From: Mycobacterium sp. GA-2829
GTDB taxonomy: Bacteria; Actinomycetota; Actinomycetes; Mycobacteriales; Mycobacteriaceae
Direction: 5' to 3'
Length of the DNA stretch: 64,000 nt
Assembly: GCF_001499965.1 (NCBI RefSeq)
Contig: NZ_LQIT01000026.1
Location: 1 to 64,000, forward strand
Shown: positions 16,802-24,516 of the stretch, piece by piece
How positions within the stretch are numbered: position 1 is the first letter of the stretch
Layout: each line of letters begins with the position of its first letter
Position numbers and translations under genes: made by a program
The notes under the pieces: generated by a model
Database searches by the model: none
The model's input: the letters and a program-made list of their open reading frames with translations, nothing else
Told to the model about the DNA's origin: nothing

Positions 16802-18559
16802 TCAGCTGCGGCGCCGTGCTGTCGCCGCGGTGTCGACGGCCAAGCCGTCCGGTGTGTCGACAAATTCGACGCCGTAGGTCGCCGTTGCGTGTTCGGCGGT
16901 CTCCCAACCCTCCAGCACGTCTTGGAGCACCAGGCGCGGATCCCGTTCGAACGGCGCGCCGTATCCCCCACCGGAGGCGTCGAAGCCGTGAATGATTTGC
17001 CCGGGCCGCAACTCCATGGCCACCGTGTTCGGCAGCTTGTGACGGCTGCCGTCGGCTTCCTCGAGCCACGCCACCGCAGGAAGCCCGTCGCTGCCGCCGG
17101 CGACGCCCTTGGAGGGCGTGATCTGCCCGTCGCACGGGTAGATCACCGAGATCGGTTCGTCCTTGGGCGTGTAGGCGTACTCGAATGACGGGCCACCGCG
17201 GTACTTCCCGGCGCCACTGGTGTCGGGAACCATGCGCAGATGCTTGTACATGATCGGCATCTTGATCTCGTCGATTTCCACGGAGTCGCGGTACATCAGC
17301 CCGCTGGTGCACGGCACCCCGTAGGTGACCCAGCCGTCGGCGTAGGCGCTGCCGGGGCCGCCGTTGGCGGTGATGCACAGCTGATTGACGAATTGTTCGT
17401 CGGTGCGGTGGTCGCGACCGGACAGCACCGCGTATCCGGCGCCGACGCCGACCGCTCCCTCGGCGACCCCATACGGTTCCCCGAGTTCGGCGAACGCCGC
17501 GCCGACACAGTTGATCAGGCGGTCGGTGACGTTGGTGGTGGCCACCGAGCAGCTGTGCGGGAACTTGGGTTTGCCGACCGCCGAGCCTTCGTTCATCTCG
17601 ACGACGATGCGTCGGAACGCTCCGGAGTTCTTGGGCACCCGGGCGGGAATGGCATTGAAGATCCCGCCGAACACCGCCGCCCGCGTCGTCGCCTCGGTGA
17701 GGTTCAGACCGCAATCGACGTTGGGCCCGTTCTCGGTCAGGTCGACCTGGATGCGGCCTTCTTCGGGCTTGATGTCGATCCGCACCCCGAAATCCAGACC
17801 GTCGGGAAGGTACGGTTCGAACGCATCGTGGCGGCCGGTGTTGTGCAGGGTGGCTGCGGGCAGCGCCTCGATAGCCTTCGCCATCACGGTTTCGCTGTAG
17901 TCGAGCCAATCGGTGATGAACTGGCGGATCGTGTCGATACCGTATTTGTCGACCAGCTCCTTGAGCCGGCGCTCGGCGACGCGAGCGGCTCCCACCTCGG
18001 CGAGGAAGTCGCCGTACCACTGCGAGGGCACCCGGATTCTGGTGCGGCACATACGGATGACATCGTCGATGTTCTCGTAGCCGGACTGCACCTTCACCGT
18101 GGGGAAGATGATGGCGCCCTCTTCGTAGACGTCCTTGGCCGCCGCGTGGTAGGTGGTCGGCAGGGAGTTGCCGGCGTCGGCCTGGTGCGCTTTGGTGACA
18201 GTGGTGAACAGGTGCTCACCGTCGACGAAGACTGGCACCAGGATGGTGTGGTCGGCGGCGTGGGAGTTGCCGATGTAGGGGTTGTTGTCGAGGTAGGCGT
18301 CGCCTTCGCGCATGTTCGGGTGCGCGATGCGCAGGGCTTCGGCCTGCAACTGGGCGCCGAACACGTGCACCGGTATACCCTCGGCCGCGGTCAGCAGTTG
18401 CGCGTCGGCGGTCAGGATCGCGCAGGAGAAGTCCCGCGCGCTGTTGATGACCGCCGACCGTGCCGAACGCAGCAGCGTGTTGGTCATCTCGCGAACGATG
18501 CCGTCGACCTTGTTGGCGATGATCGCGGTACGAACTCCGTCGAAGTTGTTCTGGCTCAT
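16802..18559 (-). CDS. hyuB: hydantoinase B/oxoprolinase family subunit
   Basis: This 585-residue protein is of the HyuB family. Its motifs include NTLLRSARSAVINSARDFSC, EGIPVHVFGAQ, GDAYLDNNPYIGNSHAADHT, HQADAGN and SGAGKYRGGPSFEYAY. HyuB pairs with the ATP-binding HyuA to form 5-oxoprolinases, hydantoin or lactam hydrolases (including ATP-dependent caprolactamase), or ketone carboxylases (acetone, acetophenone). The gene overlaps hyuA by four bases (ATGA). Length fits oxoprolinase-type HyuB better than the longer acetone carboxylase alpha subunit, and no gamma-like subunit gene is seen. The reaction is therefore open: amide hydrolysis or carboxylation. Confidence 0.9.
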   Translation of the reverse strand: MSQNNFDGVRTAIIANKVDGIVREMTNTLLRSARSAVINSARDFSCAILTADAQLLTAAEGIPVHVFGAQLQAEALRIAHPNMREGDAYLDNNPYIGNSHAADHTILVPVFVDGEHLFTTVTKAHQADAGNSLPTTYHAAAKDVYEEGAIIFPTVKVQSGYENIDDVIRMCRTRIRVPSQWYGDFLAEVGAARVAERRLKELVDKYGIDTIRQFITDWLDYSETVMAKAIEALPAATLHNTGRHDAFEPYLPDGLDFGVRIDIKPEEGRIQVDLTENGPNVDCGLNLTEATTRAAVFGGIFNAIPARVPKNSGAFRRIVVEMNEGSAVGKPKFPHSCSVATTNVTDRLINCVGAAFAELGEPYGVAEGAVGVGAGYAVLSGRDHRTDEQFVNQLCITANGGPGSAYADGWVTYGVPCTSGLMYRDSVEIDEIKMPIMYKHLRMVPDTSGAGKYRGGPSFEYAYTPKDEPISVIYPCDGQITPSKGVAGGSDGLPAVAWLEEADGSRHKLPNTVAMELRPGQIIHGFDASGGGYGAPFERDPRLVLQDVLEGWETAEHATATYGVEFVDTPDGLAVDTAATARRRS

Positions 18560-20640
18560 CGTGACTCCTCGGTACCGATGGAAAGCAGGTAGTTGCCGGA
18601 ATCGGCCACCGCGGCCGACATTCCGGGGAAGACGACCAGGGTGGTCGTAGGTTCCTCGATGATGGCCGGCCCCTCGATGCGGGTTCCGGGCGGCAGATCG
18701 GCAGGCTTGTAGACGTGGGTGTCCACCTCGCCGGTGTCACCGAAGTAGCACCGGCGCGTCGAGGTCGGAACGCCGGCGCGGGGCTCGGCGGCCGGATAGT
18801 CGCGCTGCACCCGGGGAAGCTTGACCGTGACACGCGCTCTCCAGTTGAGGAACTCGATGGCCGAGTCGGGGTCGCGGACAGCGAAGATGCGTTCGTGCAG
18901 GTCATGGAAGGCATCGAAGAGCTTCTGGCGCACCCCGTCGGCGCCGACGCGTCGACCGGGCAGCGGGGCGTCGATCGCCCACACCTGCGACTTGTATCGC
19001 GCCTCGACGCCGAATTCGATGTCGTAGTCGGGGTGTTCGCCTCCGAACCGGTTGGCGAAGTCCTCGAGTCGTAGCTCGAGGGCGTCGAGGACACCGTCGA
19101 CGGCGTCGGTGGCGAACGCGTCCGACGAGGTGATCAAGGCCTTCGATTCTTCTTTGACGATGTCGGCGAAGTGCATGCCTGACGCCGAGAGCGCCGAGGC
19201 CACCTTCGGCAGCACCATGCGCCGCGATCCGAGTTCGGCCGCGATCTTCATGATGTTGATGCCGGCGGCGCCCCCGCCGGCGACCAGAGTGCTGTCCTGC
19301 GGGTTGAGCCCCTGCGCGATCGTGATCTCGTGGACGGCCTTGACCATCGCCTCACTGGCGAGAGACAGGATGCCCCAGGCGGTTTCGTAGATGCTGAGCC
19401 CGAAGGCGTTGGCCAGTGTGCCGATGGCGCGTTCGGCGGCGGCGACGTCGAGGTCCATCCGCCCTCCGAGGAAGTAGTCGGGGTCGAAATACCCGAGCAC
19501 GCAGGCGGCGTCAGACAGGGTCGGTTCGGTTCCACCGCGCCCGTAGCACGCCGGGCCGGGTTCGGACCCCGCGGATTGGGGCCCCACCCGCAGCAGACCA
19601 CCTTCGTCGATCCAGGCGATCGACCCGCCCCCCGCGCCGATCGAGCGGATATCCACCGAGGAGATGCCCAGCAGGTCGCCTTCCCACTCGGGACCCAACC
19701 AGGTGTCCCGCGAGTGCACGACCGCACCGTCGCGGGAGATTCCGACGTCGAACGTCGTTCCACCGGTGTCGCATACGATCATGTCGCCGCCGAGTCCCTC
19801 CTGCAGTGAGTAGTTCAGGCCGGCCAGCGGCGCCATGGAGGGGCCGCTGCGGGCGGTGTTGATCGGCGACTCGATGACCTCGTCGATGTTCATGACGCCG
19901 CCCATGCTCGTGGAGACCAGGATCGTGCCCGTGTAACCGAACTCGCGGATGTCCTGCTCCAGCTGGCGGAAGTGCTGCTGCATCAGGGGTTTGAGCGATG
20001 CGTCGATCGCGGCGGCCGAGGTGCGCCGGTACTCGCGGATGATGGGCGCGATCTGATGCGACAGCGTGACCGGCAACTCCGGACAGGTCTCGGCGATGAG
20101 TTTGTGCACCTGCAGTTCGTGGTCGGGGTTGACCACCGACCACAGCAGCGACACCGCCACGGCTTCGAATCCGCGATCGCGGATCGCCTCGATGACGCCT
20201 GTCAGCTGGTCGCGGTCGAGGTCGACGACCACTCGGCCCTCGGAGTCGATGCGCTCGCGGACACCGAAGGTGTGCCTGCGGGGTATGTACGGCCGCGGAT
20301 AGGGCTTGGTGAAGTCGTAGCCGTCCTGCTTACCACCCTCTTTGAGGAGTAGCACGTCCTCGAAGCCCTCGGTGGTCAGCAGGGCGGTCTTGGCGATGTT
20401 GCGGGTGATGATCGCATTCGTGGCCCGTGTGGTGCCGTAGATGAACAGGTCGGTCTCGTCGAGGACCTGCCTGGCGGTCAGGCCGAGGTCGGCGGCGGCG
20501 GCTTCCAGGGCCGCCGACAGGCCGCGGAATACGCGGTCGTGGGTGGTCAGAGACTTGCCGATCGTCTGTGTCGACGCCGCATCCTGAATGACGACGTCGA
20601 TGAACGTTCCGCCCGTATCGGCGGAGACCTTGAAAGCCAT
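18556..20640 (-). CDS. hyuA: hydantoinase A/oxoprolinase family subunit (ATP-binding)
   Basis: This 694-residue ASKHA-fold subunit binds and uses ATP. The first phosphate motif is VSADTGGTFIDVVIQD, right at the N-terminus. FIYGTTRATNAII follows, and the second phosphate motif is CDTGGTTFDVGISRDG. GAGGGSIAWIDEGGLLRVGP and SAGSEPGPACYGRGG are also family segments. The ATG at 20640 is the first gene of the leftward catabolic run. Site E of the island motif lies about 105 bases upstream on the same strand. The activated substrate could be a lactam, hydantoin or enolised ketone. It forms a complex with HyuB in the cytosol. Confidence 0.92.
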   Translation of the reverse strand: MAFKVSADTGGTFIDVVIQDAASTQTIGKSLTTHDRVFRGLSAALEAAAADLGLTARQVLDETDLFIYGTTRATNAIITRNIAKTALLTTEGFEDVLLLKEGGKQDGYDFTKPYPRPYIPRRHTFGVRERIDSEGRVVVDLDRDQLTGVIEAIRDRGFEAVAVSLLWSVVNPDHELQVHKLIAETCPELPVTLSHQIAPIIREYRRTSAAAIDASLKPLMQQHFRQLEQDIREFGYTGTILVSTSMGGVMNIDEVIESPINTARSGPSMAPLAGLNYSLQEGLGGDMIVCDTGGTTFDVGISRDGAVVHSRDTWLGPEWEGDLLGISSVDIRSIGAGGGSIAWIDEGGLLRVGPQSAGSEPGPACYGRGGTEPTLSDAACVLGYFDPDYFLGGRMDLDVAAAERAIGTLANAFGLSIYETAWGILSLASEAMVKAVHEITIAQGLNPQDSTLVAGGGAAGINIMKIAAELGSRRMVLPKVASALSASGMHFADIVKEESKALITSSDAFATDAVDGVLDALELRLEDFANRFGGEHPDYDIEFGVEARYKSQVWAIDAPLPGRRVGADGVRQKLFDAFHDLHERIFAVRDPDSAIEFLNWRARVTVKLPRVQRDYPAAEPRAGVPTSTRRCYFGDTGEVDTHVYKPADLPPGTRIEGPAIIEEPTTTLVVFPGMSAAVADSGNYLLSIGTEESR

Positions 20641-20744
20641 CGAATGCTCCCTCGAGATGTTCTGGTTCAGTGATGCGGCGGAGACGGGCTCGCGTCGCCG
20701 TGGTCTTTCTCCGGCTTCTGCCCACCACCGCGTCGGCTGAACTT

Positions 20745-20756
20745 ATTAAATGTTAA
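20745..20756 (-). promoter_or_regulatory. candidate operator, site E
   Basis: On the minus strand the sequence is TTAACATTTAAT, ten of twelve matches to the island motif, preceded by AC as in the other good sites. It lies upstream of hyuA. Confidence 0.5.
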
Positions 20757-20951
20757 GTAAGGTAGTTCGTCAAGACTTCGACCGGAAGTCGATCCCCCGC
20801 CTCTCGGCCACGGCCGGGCCGAGCGAAAGGCTCGGCGGGTTCGAGGAGGTCCGCCATCACTTCAGAACGGCCCAGTTCGGAGCCGCAGCATGCCGCGTCT
20901 ATCTCCGTGGCCCACTTTCTGTGCATCGCTGAACGCCCGCCTTCTGGTGAT

Positions 20952-20965
20952 TAACGAACTCGTTA
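20952..20965. promoter_or_regulatory. palindrome upstream of the reductase gene
   Basis: TAACGA-AC-TCGTTA is a perfect 6+6 inverted repeat, 34 bases before site F. It could be a second operator or an extended form of the same one. Confidence 0.35.
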
Positions 20966-20998
20966 CGTTGGGGTCTGGCGCAGTACCCCGGACTCAAG

Positions 20999-21010
20999 CT
21001 AACATTCATT
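20999..21010 (+). promoter_or_regulatory. candidate operator, site F
   Basis: CTAACATTCATT, followed by CGC, matches the island motif at eleven of twelve positions. It lies 137 bases upstream of the reductase start. Confidence 0.5.
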
Positions 21011-21146
21011 CGCATGTATGGTCCACATCACGTTTGATAGGCGCCGCGCGGCACTCGACGCCCTACGTGCGACCGCACCGAGCCGCTCTACGCGCCCTCG
21101 GCGCCCGCCCTGCGACCCGCACCCGAATCGTTGAAGGAGTGTCACG

Positions 21147-22424
21147 GTGACCGTTGAACGTCCCGCTTCGGCATTGCGGCCGACGATTGCCATCGTCGGC
21201 AGTGGCCCGTCGGGCTGCTACACCGCGCAGTTCCTGCGGAAAGATCTGCCGGAGGCCGAGATCACGGTCTTCGAGGCGTTGCCGGTGCCCTACGGACTGG
21301 TGCGCTACGGCGTGGCCGCCGATCATCAGGGCACCAAAGCGGTGGCCGCCCAGTTCGACCGGATGTTCAGCCGATCCAACGTCACCTTCGTGGGGAATAC
21401 CCGCGTCGGCGCCGACGTCGACGTCGCCGCAATTCTCGAATCGTTCGACGTCGTCGTCGCCGCCACCGGCCTGACCGCCGACCGAGGGTTGCCGATCCCC
21501 CAACAGACCGGAGCGCACATTGTCGGTGCGGGCCAGGTGTTGCGCCATCTCAACGCCTATCCCGAAGCCGCGCCACCGTCGACCCCACCAATGAAGGCTC
21601 TGGGGCGGGACATCATCGTGGTCGGACACGGCAACGTGGCGATCGACGTCGTGCGGTTGCTGACGAAGCGTGCCCGCCACTTCGCCGGATCCGACGTACA
21701 CGACGCCGCCTTGGCTGCGATGCGTCCGACGGCGCCCTCCACGGTCCACGTCATCGGACGCTCTTCGGTCGACAACGCGAAGTTCGACCTGGCGATGCTT
21801 CGTGAGCTCGTAGCGCTCGAAACCGTGAGCGTCGCCGCGGACGGCGTCGACGCCGCGGCGAGTGGTCCGGTAGCCGATCTATTGCGCGCCACCGCGGATC
21901 GCGCTGACCAACAGGACACTCCGCCCGGTGCCGAGGTGACCACCGTCCGATTCCACTTCCAGACCGTGCCGGCTGCAGTACGCGTCGAGAACGGCCGTAC
22001 GGTGCTCGACGCCACCGGCCCCTGCGGGCCGGTGAGTCTCACCGCTGACACAGTCGTCACTGCGATCGGGTTCTGCCACGACGACACCGTGGAACACGCC
22101 GTTGCCCACAGCGCGTGGACCGCGCCCCACGTCTATCGGGTGGGCTGGTTCGAGCGGGGCGGGCGCGGAAACATCGCCGAGAACCGGAAGCACGCCCAGC
22201 AGACGGCGAAGTCGATCGTCGCCGATCTGCGCGAGGGCCGGCTGGCCTGCGGCCGGCGTCCGGGGCTGGCGGCCGTACGCGGCGCATTGCCCGCAACCGT
22301 CGACTTCGCTGGATGGCAAGCCATCGATGCCGCCGAGCGCCGCGCCGCCGACGATCAGCGCTGCCGGCGCAAGATCACCGATCTCGAGGAGATGGTGTCG
22401 ATCGGGCGCGCGGCCGCCCGATGA
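21147..22424 (+). CDS. ferredoxin/flavodoxin-NADP reductase of the adrenodoxin-reductase (FprA) type
   Basis: This 425-residue FAD enzyme passes electrons from NAD(P)H to a small redox carrier. The N-terminal FAD motif is IAIVGSGPSGCYTAQFLRK, followed by VFEALPVPYGLVRYGVAADH. A second dinucleotide motif, IIVVGHGNVAIDVVRLL, binds NADPH. DTVVTAIGF and VYRVGWFERGGRGNIAENR near the C-terminus are typical of FprA/adrenodoxin reductase. It is slightly shorter than FprA and lacks a fused ferredoxin. The GTG at 21147 follows AAGGAG. Flavodoxin and P450 genes follow directly on the same strand, so it is the first gene of a P450 redox operon. Confidence 0.93.
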   Translation: MTVERPASALRPTIAIVGSGPSGCYTAQFLRKDLPEAEITVFEALPVPYGLVRYGVAADHQGTKAVAAQFDRMFSRSNVTFVGNTRVGADVDVAAILESFDVVVAATGLTADRGLPIPQQTGAHIVGAGQVLRHLNAYPEAAPPSTPPMKALGRDIIVVGHGNVAIDVVRLLTKRARHFAGSDVHDAALAAMRPTAPSTVHVIGRSSVDNAKFDLAMLRELVALETVSVAADGVDAAASGPVADLLRATADRADQQDTPPGAEVTTVRFHFQTVPAAVRVENGRTVLDATGPCGPVSLTADTVVTAIGFCHDDTVEHAVAHSAWTAPHVYRVGWFERGGRGNIAENRKHAQQTAKSIVADLREGRLACGRRPGLAAVRGALPATVDFAGWQAIDAAERRAADDQRCRRKITDLEEMVSIGRAAAR

Positions 22425-22486
22425 CATCGTCCACGACAACCCTTCGCACGCCTTCGTCCCCCACACTGTAAGGAGCACAAGCAGTT

Positions 22487-22933
22487 ATGAGCGAGATCCA
22501 GATCCTCTTCGGCACCGAATCCGGCAACGCCGAACTCGTCGCCGACGACATCGCCGCGACGTTCACCAACGCCGGAGTCGACGCCCGCGCGGTTCCCATG
22601 GAGGACTTCGACATCGCCGACCTCGCCGGCTCGGGGACCGTGGTGGTGGTGACCTCGACCTACGGCGAAGGCGAGCTGCCCGCCACCACCGCACCCTTCG
22701 TCGGCGCGCTCCTAGAGACCAAACCGGACCTGTCGAGCCTGCGTTTCGCCGCGTTCGGCCTCGGCGACAGCAGCTACGAGACCTACAACAATGCGATCGA
22801 CGTCGTGACCAAGGACCTCATCGGTCTGGGAGCCCAGCAGCTCGGCGACACCGGACGCCACGACGCCGTTAGCGGCGAATCGTTCACCGATGCCGCCACC
22901 AACTGGACCAAGACCATCGTCGACCACCTCTGA
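22487..22933 (+). CDS. FMN flavodoxin (P450-type redox partner)
   Basis: This 148-residue single-domain flavodoxin has the FMN phosphate loop LFGTESGNAE and the isoalloxazine-binding loops TSTYGEGELPAT and FGLGDSSYETYNNA. It resembles the FMN domain of cytochrome P450 reductase and sulfite reductase. No iron-sulfur cysteine motif is present, so it replaces the ferredoxin usual in bacterial P450 chains. The known parallel is cindoxin, the flavodoxin of the P450cin system. It lies 62 bases after the reductase and 43 bases before the P450. It should carry electrons from the reductase to the P450. Confidence 0.93.
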   Translation: MSEIQILFGTESGNAELVADDIAATFTNAGVDARAVPMEDFDIADLAGSGTVVVVTSTYGEGELPATTAPFVGALLETKPDLSSLRFAAFGLGDSSYETYNNAIDVVTKDLIGLGAQQLGDTGRHDAVSGESFTDAATNWTKTIVDHL

Positions 22934-22976
22934 TCCCGCCGACGACGGACCGAAAGACCGAAAGGCCCACCCGCGC

Positions 22977-24182
22977 ATGACCACACCGACCATCCACGCC
23001 CCGGCGCTCGCCGACGAGTACCTGCCTTTCGACGACCCGGAGTTCATCGACACCCCCTGGCCGTGGTTCGACCGCCTGCTGGCGGAGAAGCCGACGTTGA
23101 TCCTCGATGACGGCACCCTCGTGCTGAGCAGGTACGCCGACGTCGTCAAGTGGGCCAAACATCCCAGCCTGGTCGCGGTTCCCCCGGACGGGATCGGCGA
23201 CAGCCCATGGGCGGCCAACCTCAATTCGGTTCTGCTCACCGAGGGGGACCGGCACAAACGCATCCGGCGGTCGTTCGCCAGCTGGCTGACGCCGAAGGCC
23301 TGCCGCCAGTGGGCTCAGACCGCCGCCGACAGCGCCCGTGACGCGCTCGACCGCATCGGCTCCGACGGCGTCATCGACGGCCATCTCGACCTGGGAGTGC
23401 AACCGGCGCAGGACGCGATGGCACACGCACTCGGCGTTCCACGCGAAAACGGCTTCCCGTTGATCCATGCCACCAACCTGACGATGATGTCGATGGGTAT
23501 CAAGCATTCCGAAGACGACGTCGTACGCGCCCACGAGGGCTTCGGCTACATGATGTTCGAAGCCGAACGGCTCATCGCGGACAAACGGGCCAACCCTGGT
23601 GACGGAATGTTGCTCGACACGATGATCAAGATCGCTGACCAGGGCGGGCTGACCGAGCGCGAACTCAAGGAATCGATTCAAATCCTCTGGGGCTCAGCCG
23701 CGCACAACCCCGGACAGGTCATGGCCTCGGCCCTGGTGGATTTCGCCGAGTTCCCCCATGTGCTGCCGACCTACCGCGACCACCCCGAACAGCGCGACGA
23801 GATCCTGCTCGAGATCTTCCGCCGTGCGCTGCCCGAAGTGGCGCTCGACCGGTTCACCACCGAGCCGCTGGAGGTCGCCGGCGTGTCGCTGCCGCGGGGA
23901 ACCATGATCCGATTCGTTCTCGGCGCGGCGCTGCGCGATCCCGAGGTCTTCCCGGAGCCCGACACCTTCGATCACACCCGGCCCAAAGAGTCCAGCGCGG
24001 TGCTGGCCTTCGGCGTGGGGACGCACAACTGTGCGGGGCAGGCCATCGCGAGGGCCGTCCTGCGTGCGGTACTCGATGTCCTCGCCGAGCGCTACACCGA
24101 AGTGGAAGTCGTAGGGCAGCCAGTGTGGTCACGATCCGACCGGCACCGGAACTGCGAACACCTGACTGTGCGGCTGTCCTGA
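22977..24182 (+). CDS. cytochrome P450 with atypical I-helix, flavodoxin-linked
   Basis: This P450 of about 401 residues has the heme loop FGVGTHNCAGQ (ligand Cys about 352) and the K-helix pair EIFR. The I-helix reads ILWGSAAHNPGQVMASALVD. At the usual AG-x-E/D-T-T site it has AAHNPG, so both the acid and the threonine are missing and an Asn and a Pro take their places. The ATG at 22977 follows GAAAGG; a longer in-frame start overlaps flavodoxin and is rejected. As the third gene of the reductase-flavodoxin-P450 operon it is the direct terminal oxidase. The substrate is unknown. It is clearly different in sequence from the P450 at 5449. Confidence 0.92.
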   Translation: MTTPTIHAPALADEYLPFDDPEFIDTPWPWFDRLLAEKPTLILDDGTLVLSRYADVVKWAKHPSLVAVPPDGIGDSPWAANLNSVLLTEGDRHKRIRRSFASWLTPKACRQWAQTAADSARDALDRIGSDGVIDGHLDLGVQPAQDAMAHALGVPRENGFPLIHATNLTMMSMGIKHSEDDVVRAHEGFGYMMFEAERLIADKRANPGDGMLLDTMIKIADQGGLTERELKESIQILWGSAAHNPGQVMASALVDFAEFPHVLPTYRDHPEQRDEILLEIFRRALPEVALDRFTTEPLEVAGVSLPRGTMIRFVLGAALRDPEVFPEPDTFDHTRPKESSAVLAFGVGTHNCAGQAIARAVLRAVLDVLAERYTEVEVVGQPVWSRSDRHRNCEHLTVRLS

Positions 24183-24212
24183 TAGCGAAGCAGCAACTCG
24201 TCCACGCAATTT

Positions 24213-24224
24213 AATGAGTGTTAA
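24213..24224 (-). promoter_or_regulatory. candidate operator, site G
   Basis: On the minus strand TTAACACTCATT matches the island motif at eleven of twelve positions and is followed by AAATTG. It lies 31 bases after the P450 stop. Confidence 0.45.
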
Positions 24225-24452
24225 CTGTTGCGGTCGGCGTAGTCGACGGCTGCACTCTGTTCGGTCGCTGCGGACGGCGGATGACCGGGCGGGCGCGGCT
24301 GATTGATGGGACATATGCGACGGGCGAAAACGGTTGACCCACAGGGGCTATAACTCGATAACGGTCTCCGCCTCTGCCGCCTCGACGCGGTCCGCGACGT
24401 GCCCTGAACCTCGGCAACGCCAAGCACGCTCGAGCGATTGACAATCAATTAC

Positions 24453-24464
24453 TTAACATTCATT
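24453..24464 (+). promoter_or_regulatory. candidate operator, site H
   Basis: TTAACATTCATT is an exact match to the island motif and overlaps a TATATG box. It is 53 bases upstream of the APC permease start. Confidence 0.5.
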
Positions 24465-24516
24465 ATATGACCGAGATCACGACGGTCCGGTCCCCACACG
24501 AAAGCGGTGAAACGTC

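Larger units (their letters stand above)
20641..21146. promoter_or_regulatory. divergent intergenic region, hyuA / ferredoxin reductase
   Basis: This 506-base gap has no supported gene. It holds two matches to the island motif, one oriented toward hyuA (20745-20756) and one toward the reductase (20999-21010), plus the palindrome TAACGA-AC-TCGTTA at 20952-20965. It should carry both promoters. Confidence 0.6.
24183..24516. promoter_or_regulatory. intergenic region before the APC permease
   Basis: This 334-base gap has no gene. It holds two island-motif matches in opposite orientation (24213-24224 and 24453-24464). A TATATG at 24464-24469 overlaps the end of the second and could be a -10 box for the permease unit. 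Confidence 0.55.

Noticed and set aside
16802-20640. Firm assignment of hyuAB as acetone carboxylase
   Set aside because: HyuB is shorter than the acetone carboxylase alpha subunit and no gamma-like subunit gene is seen, so carboxylation is kept only as a hypothesis.
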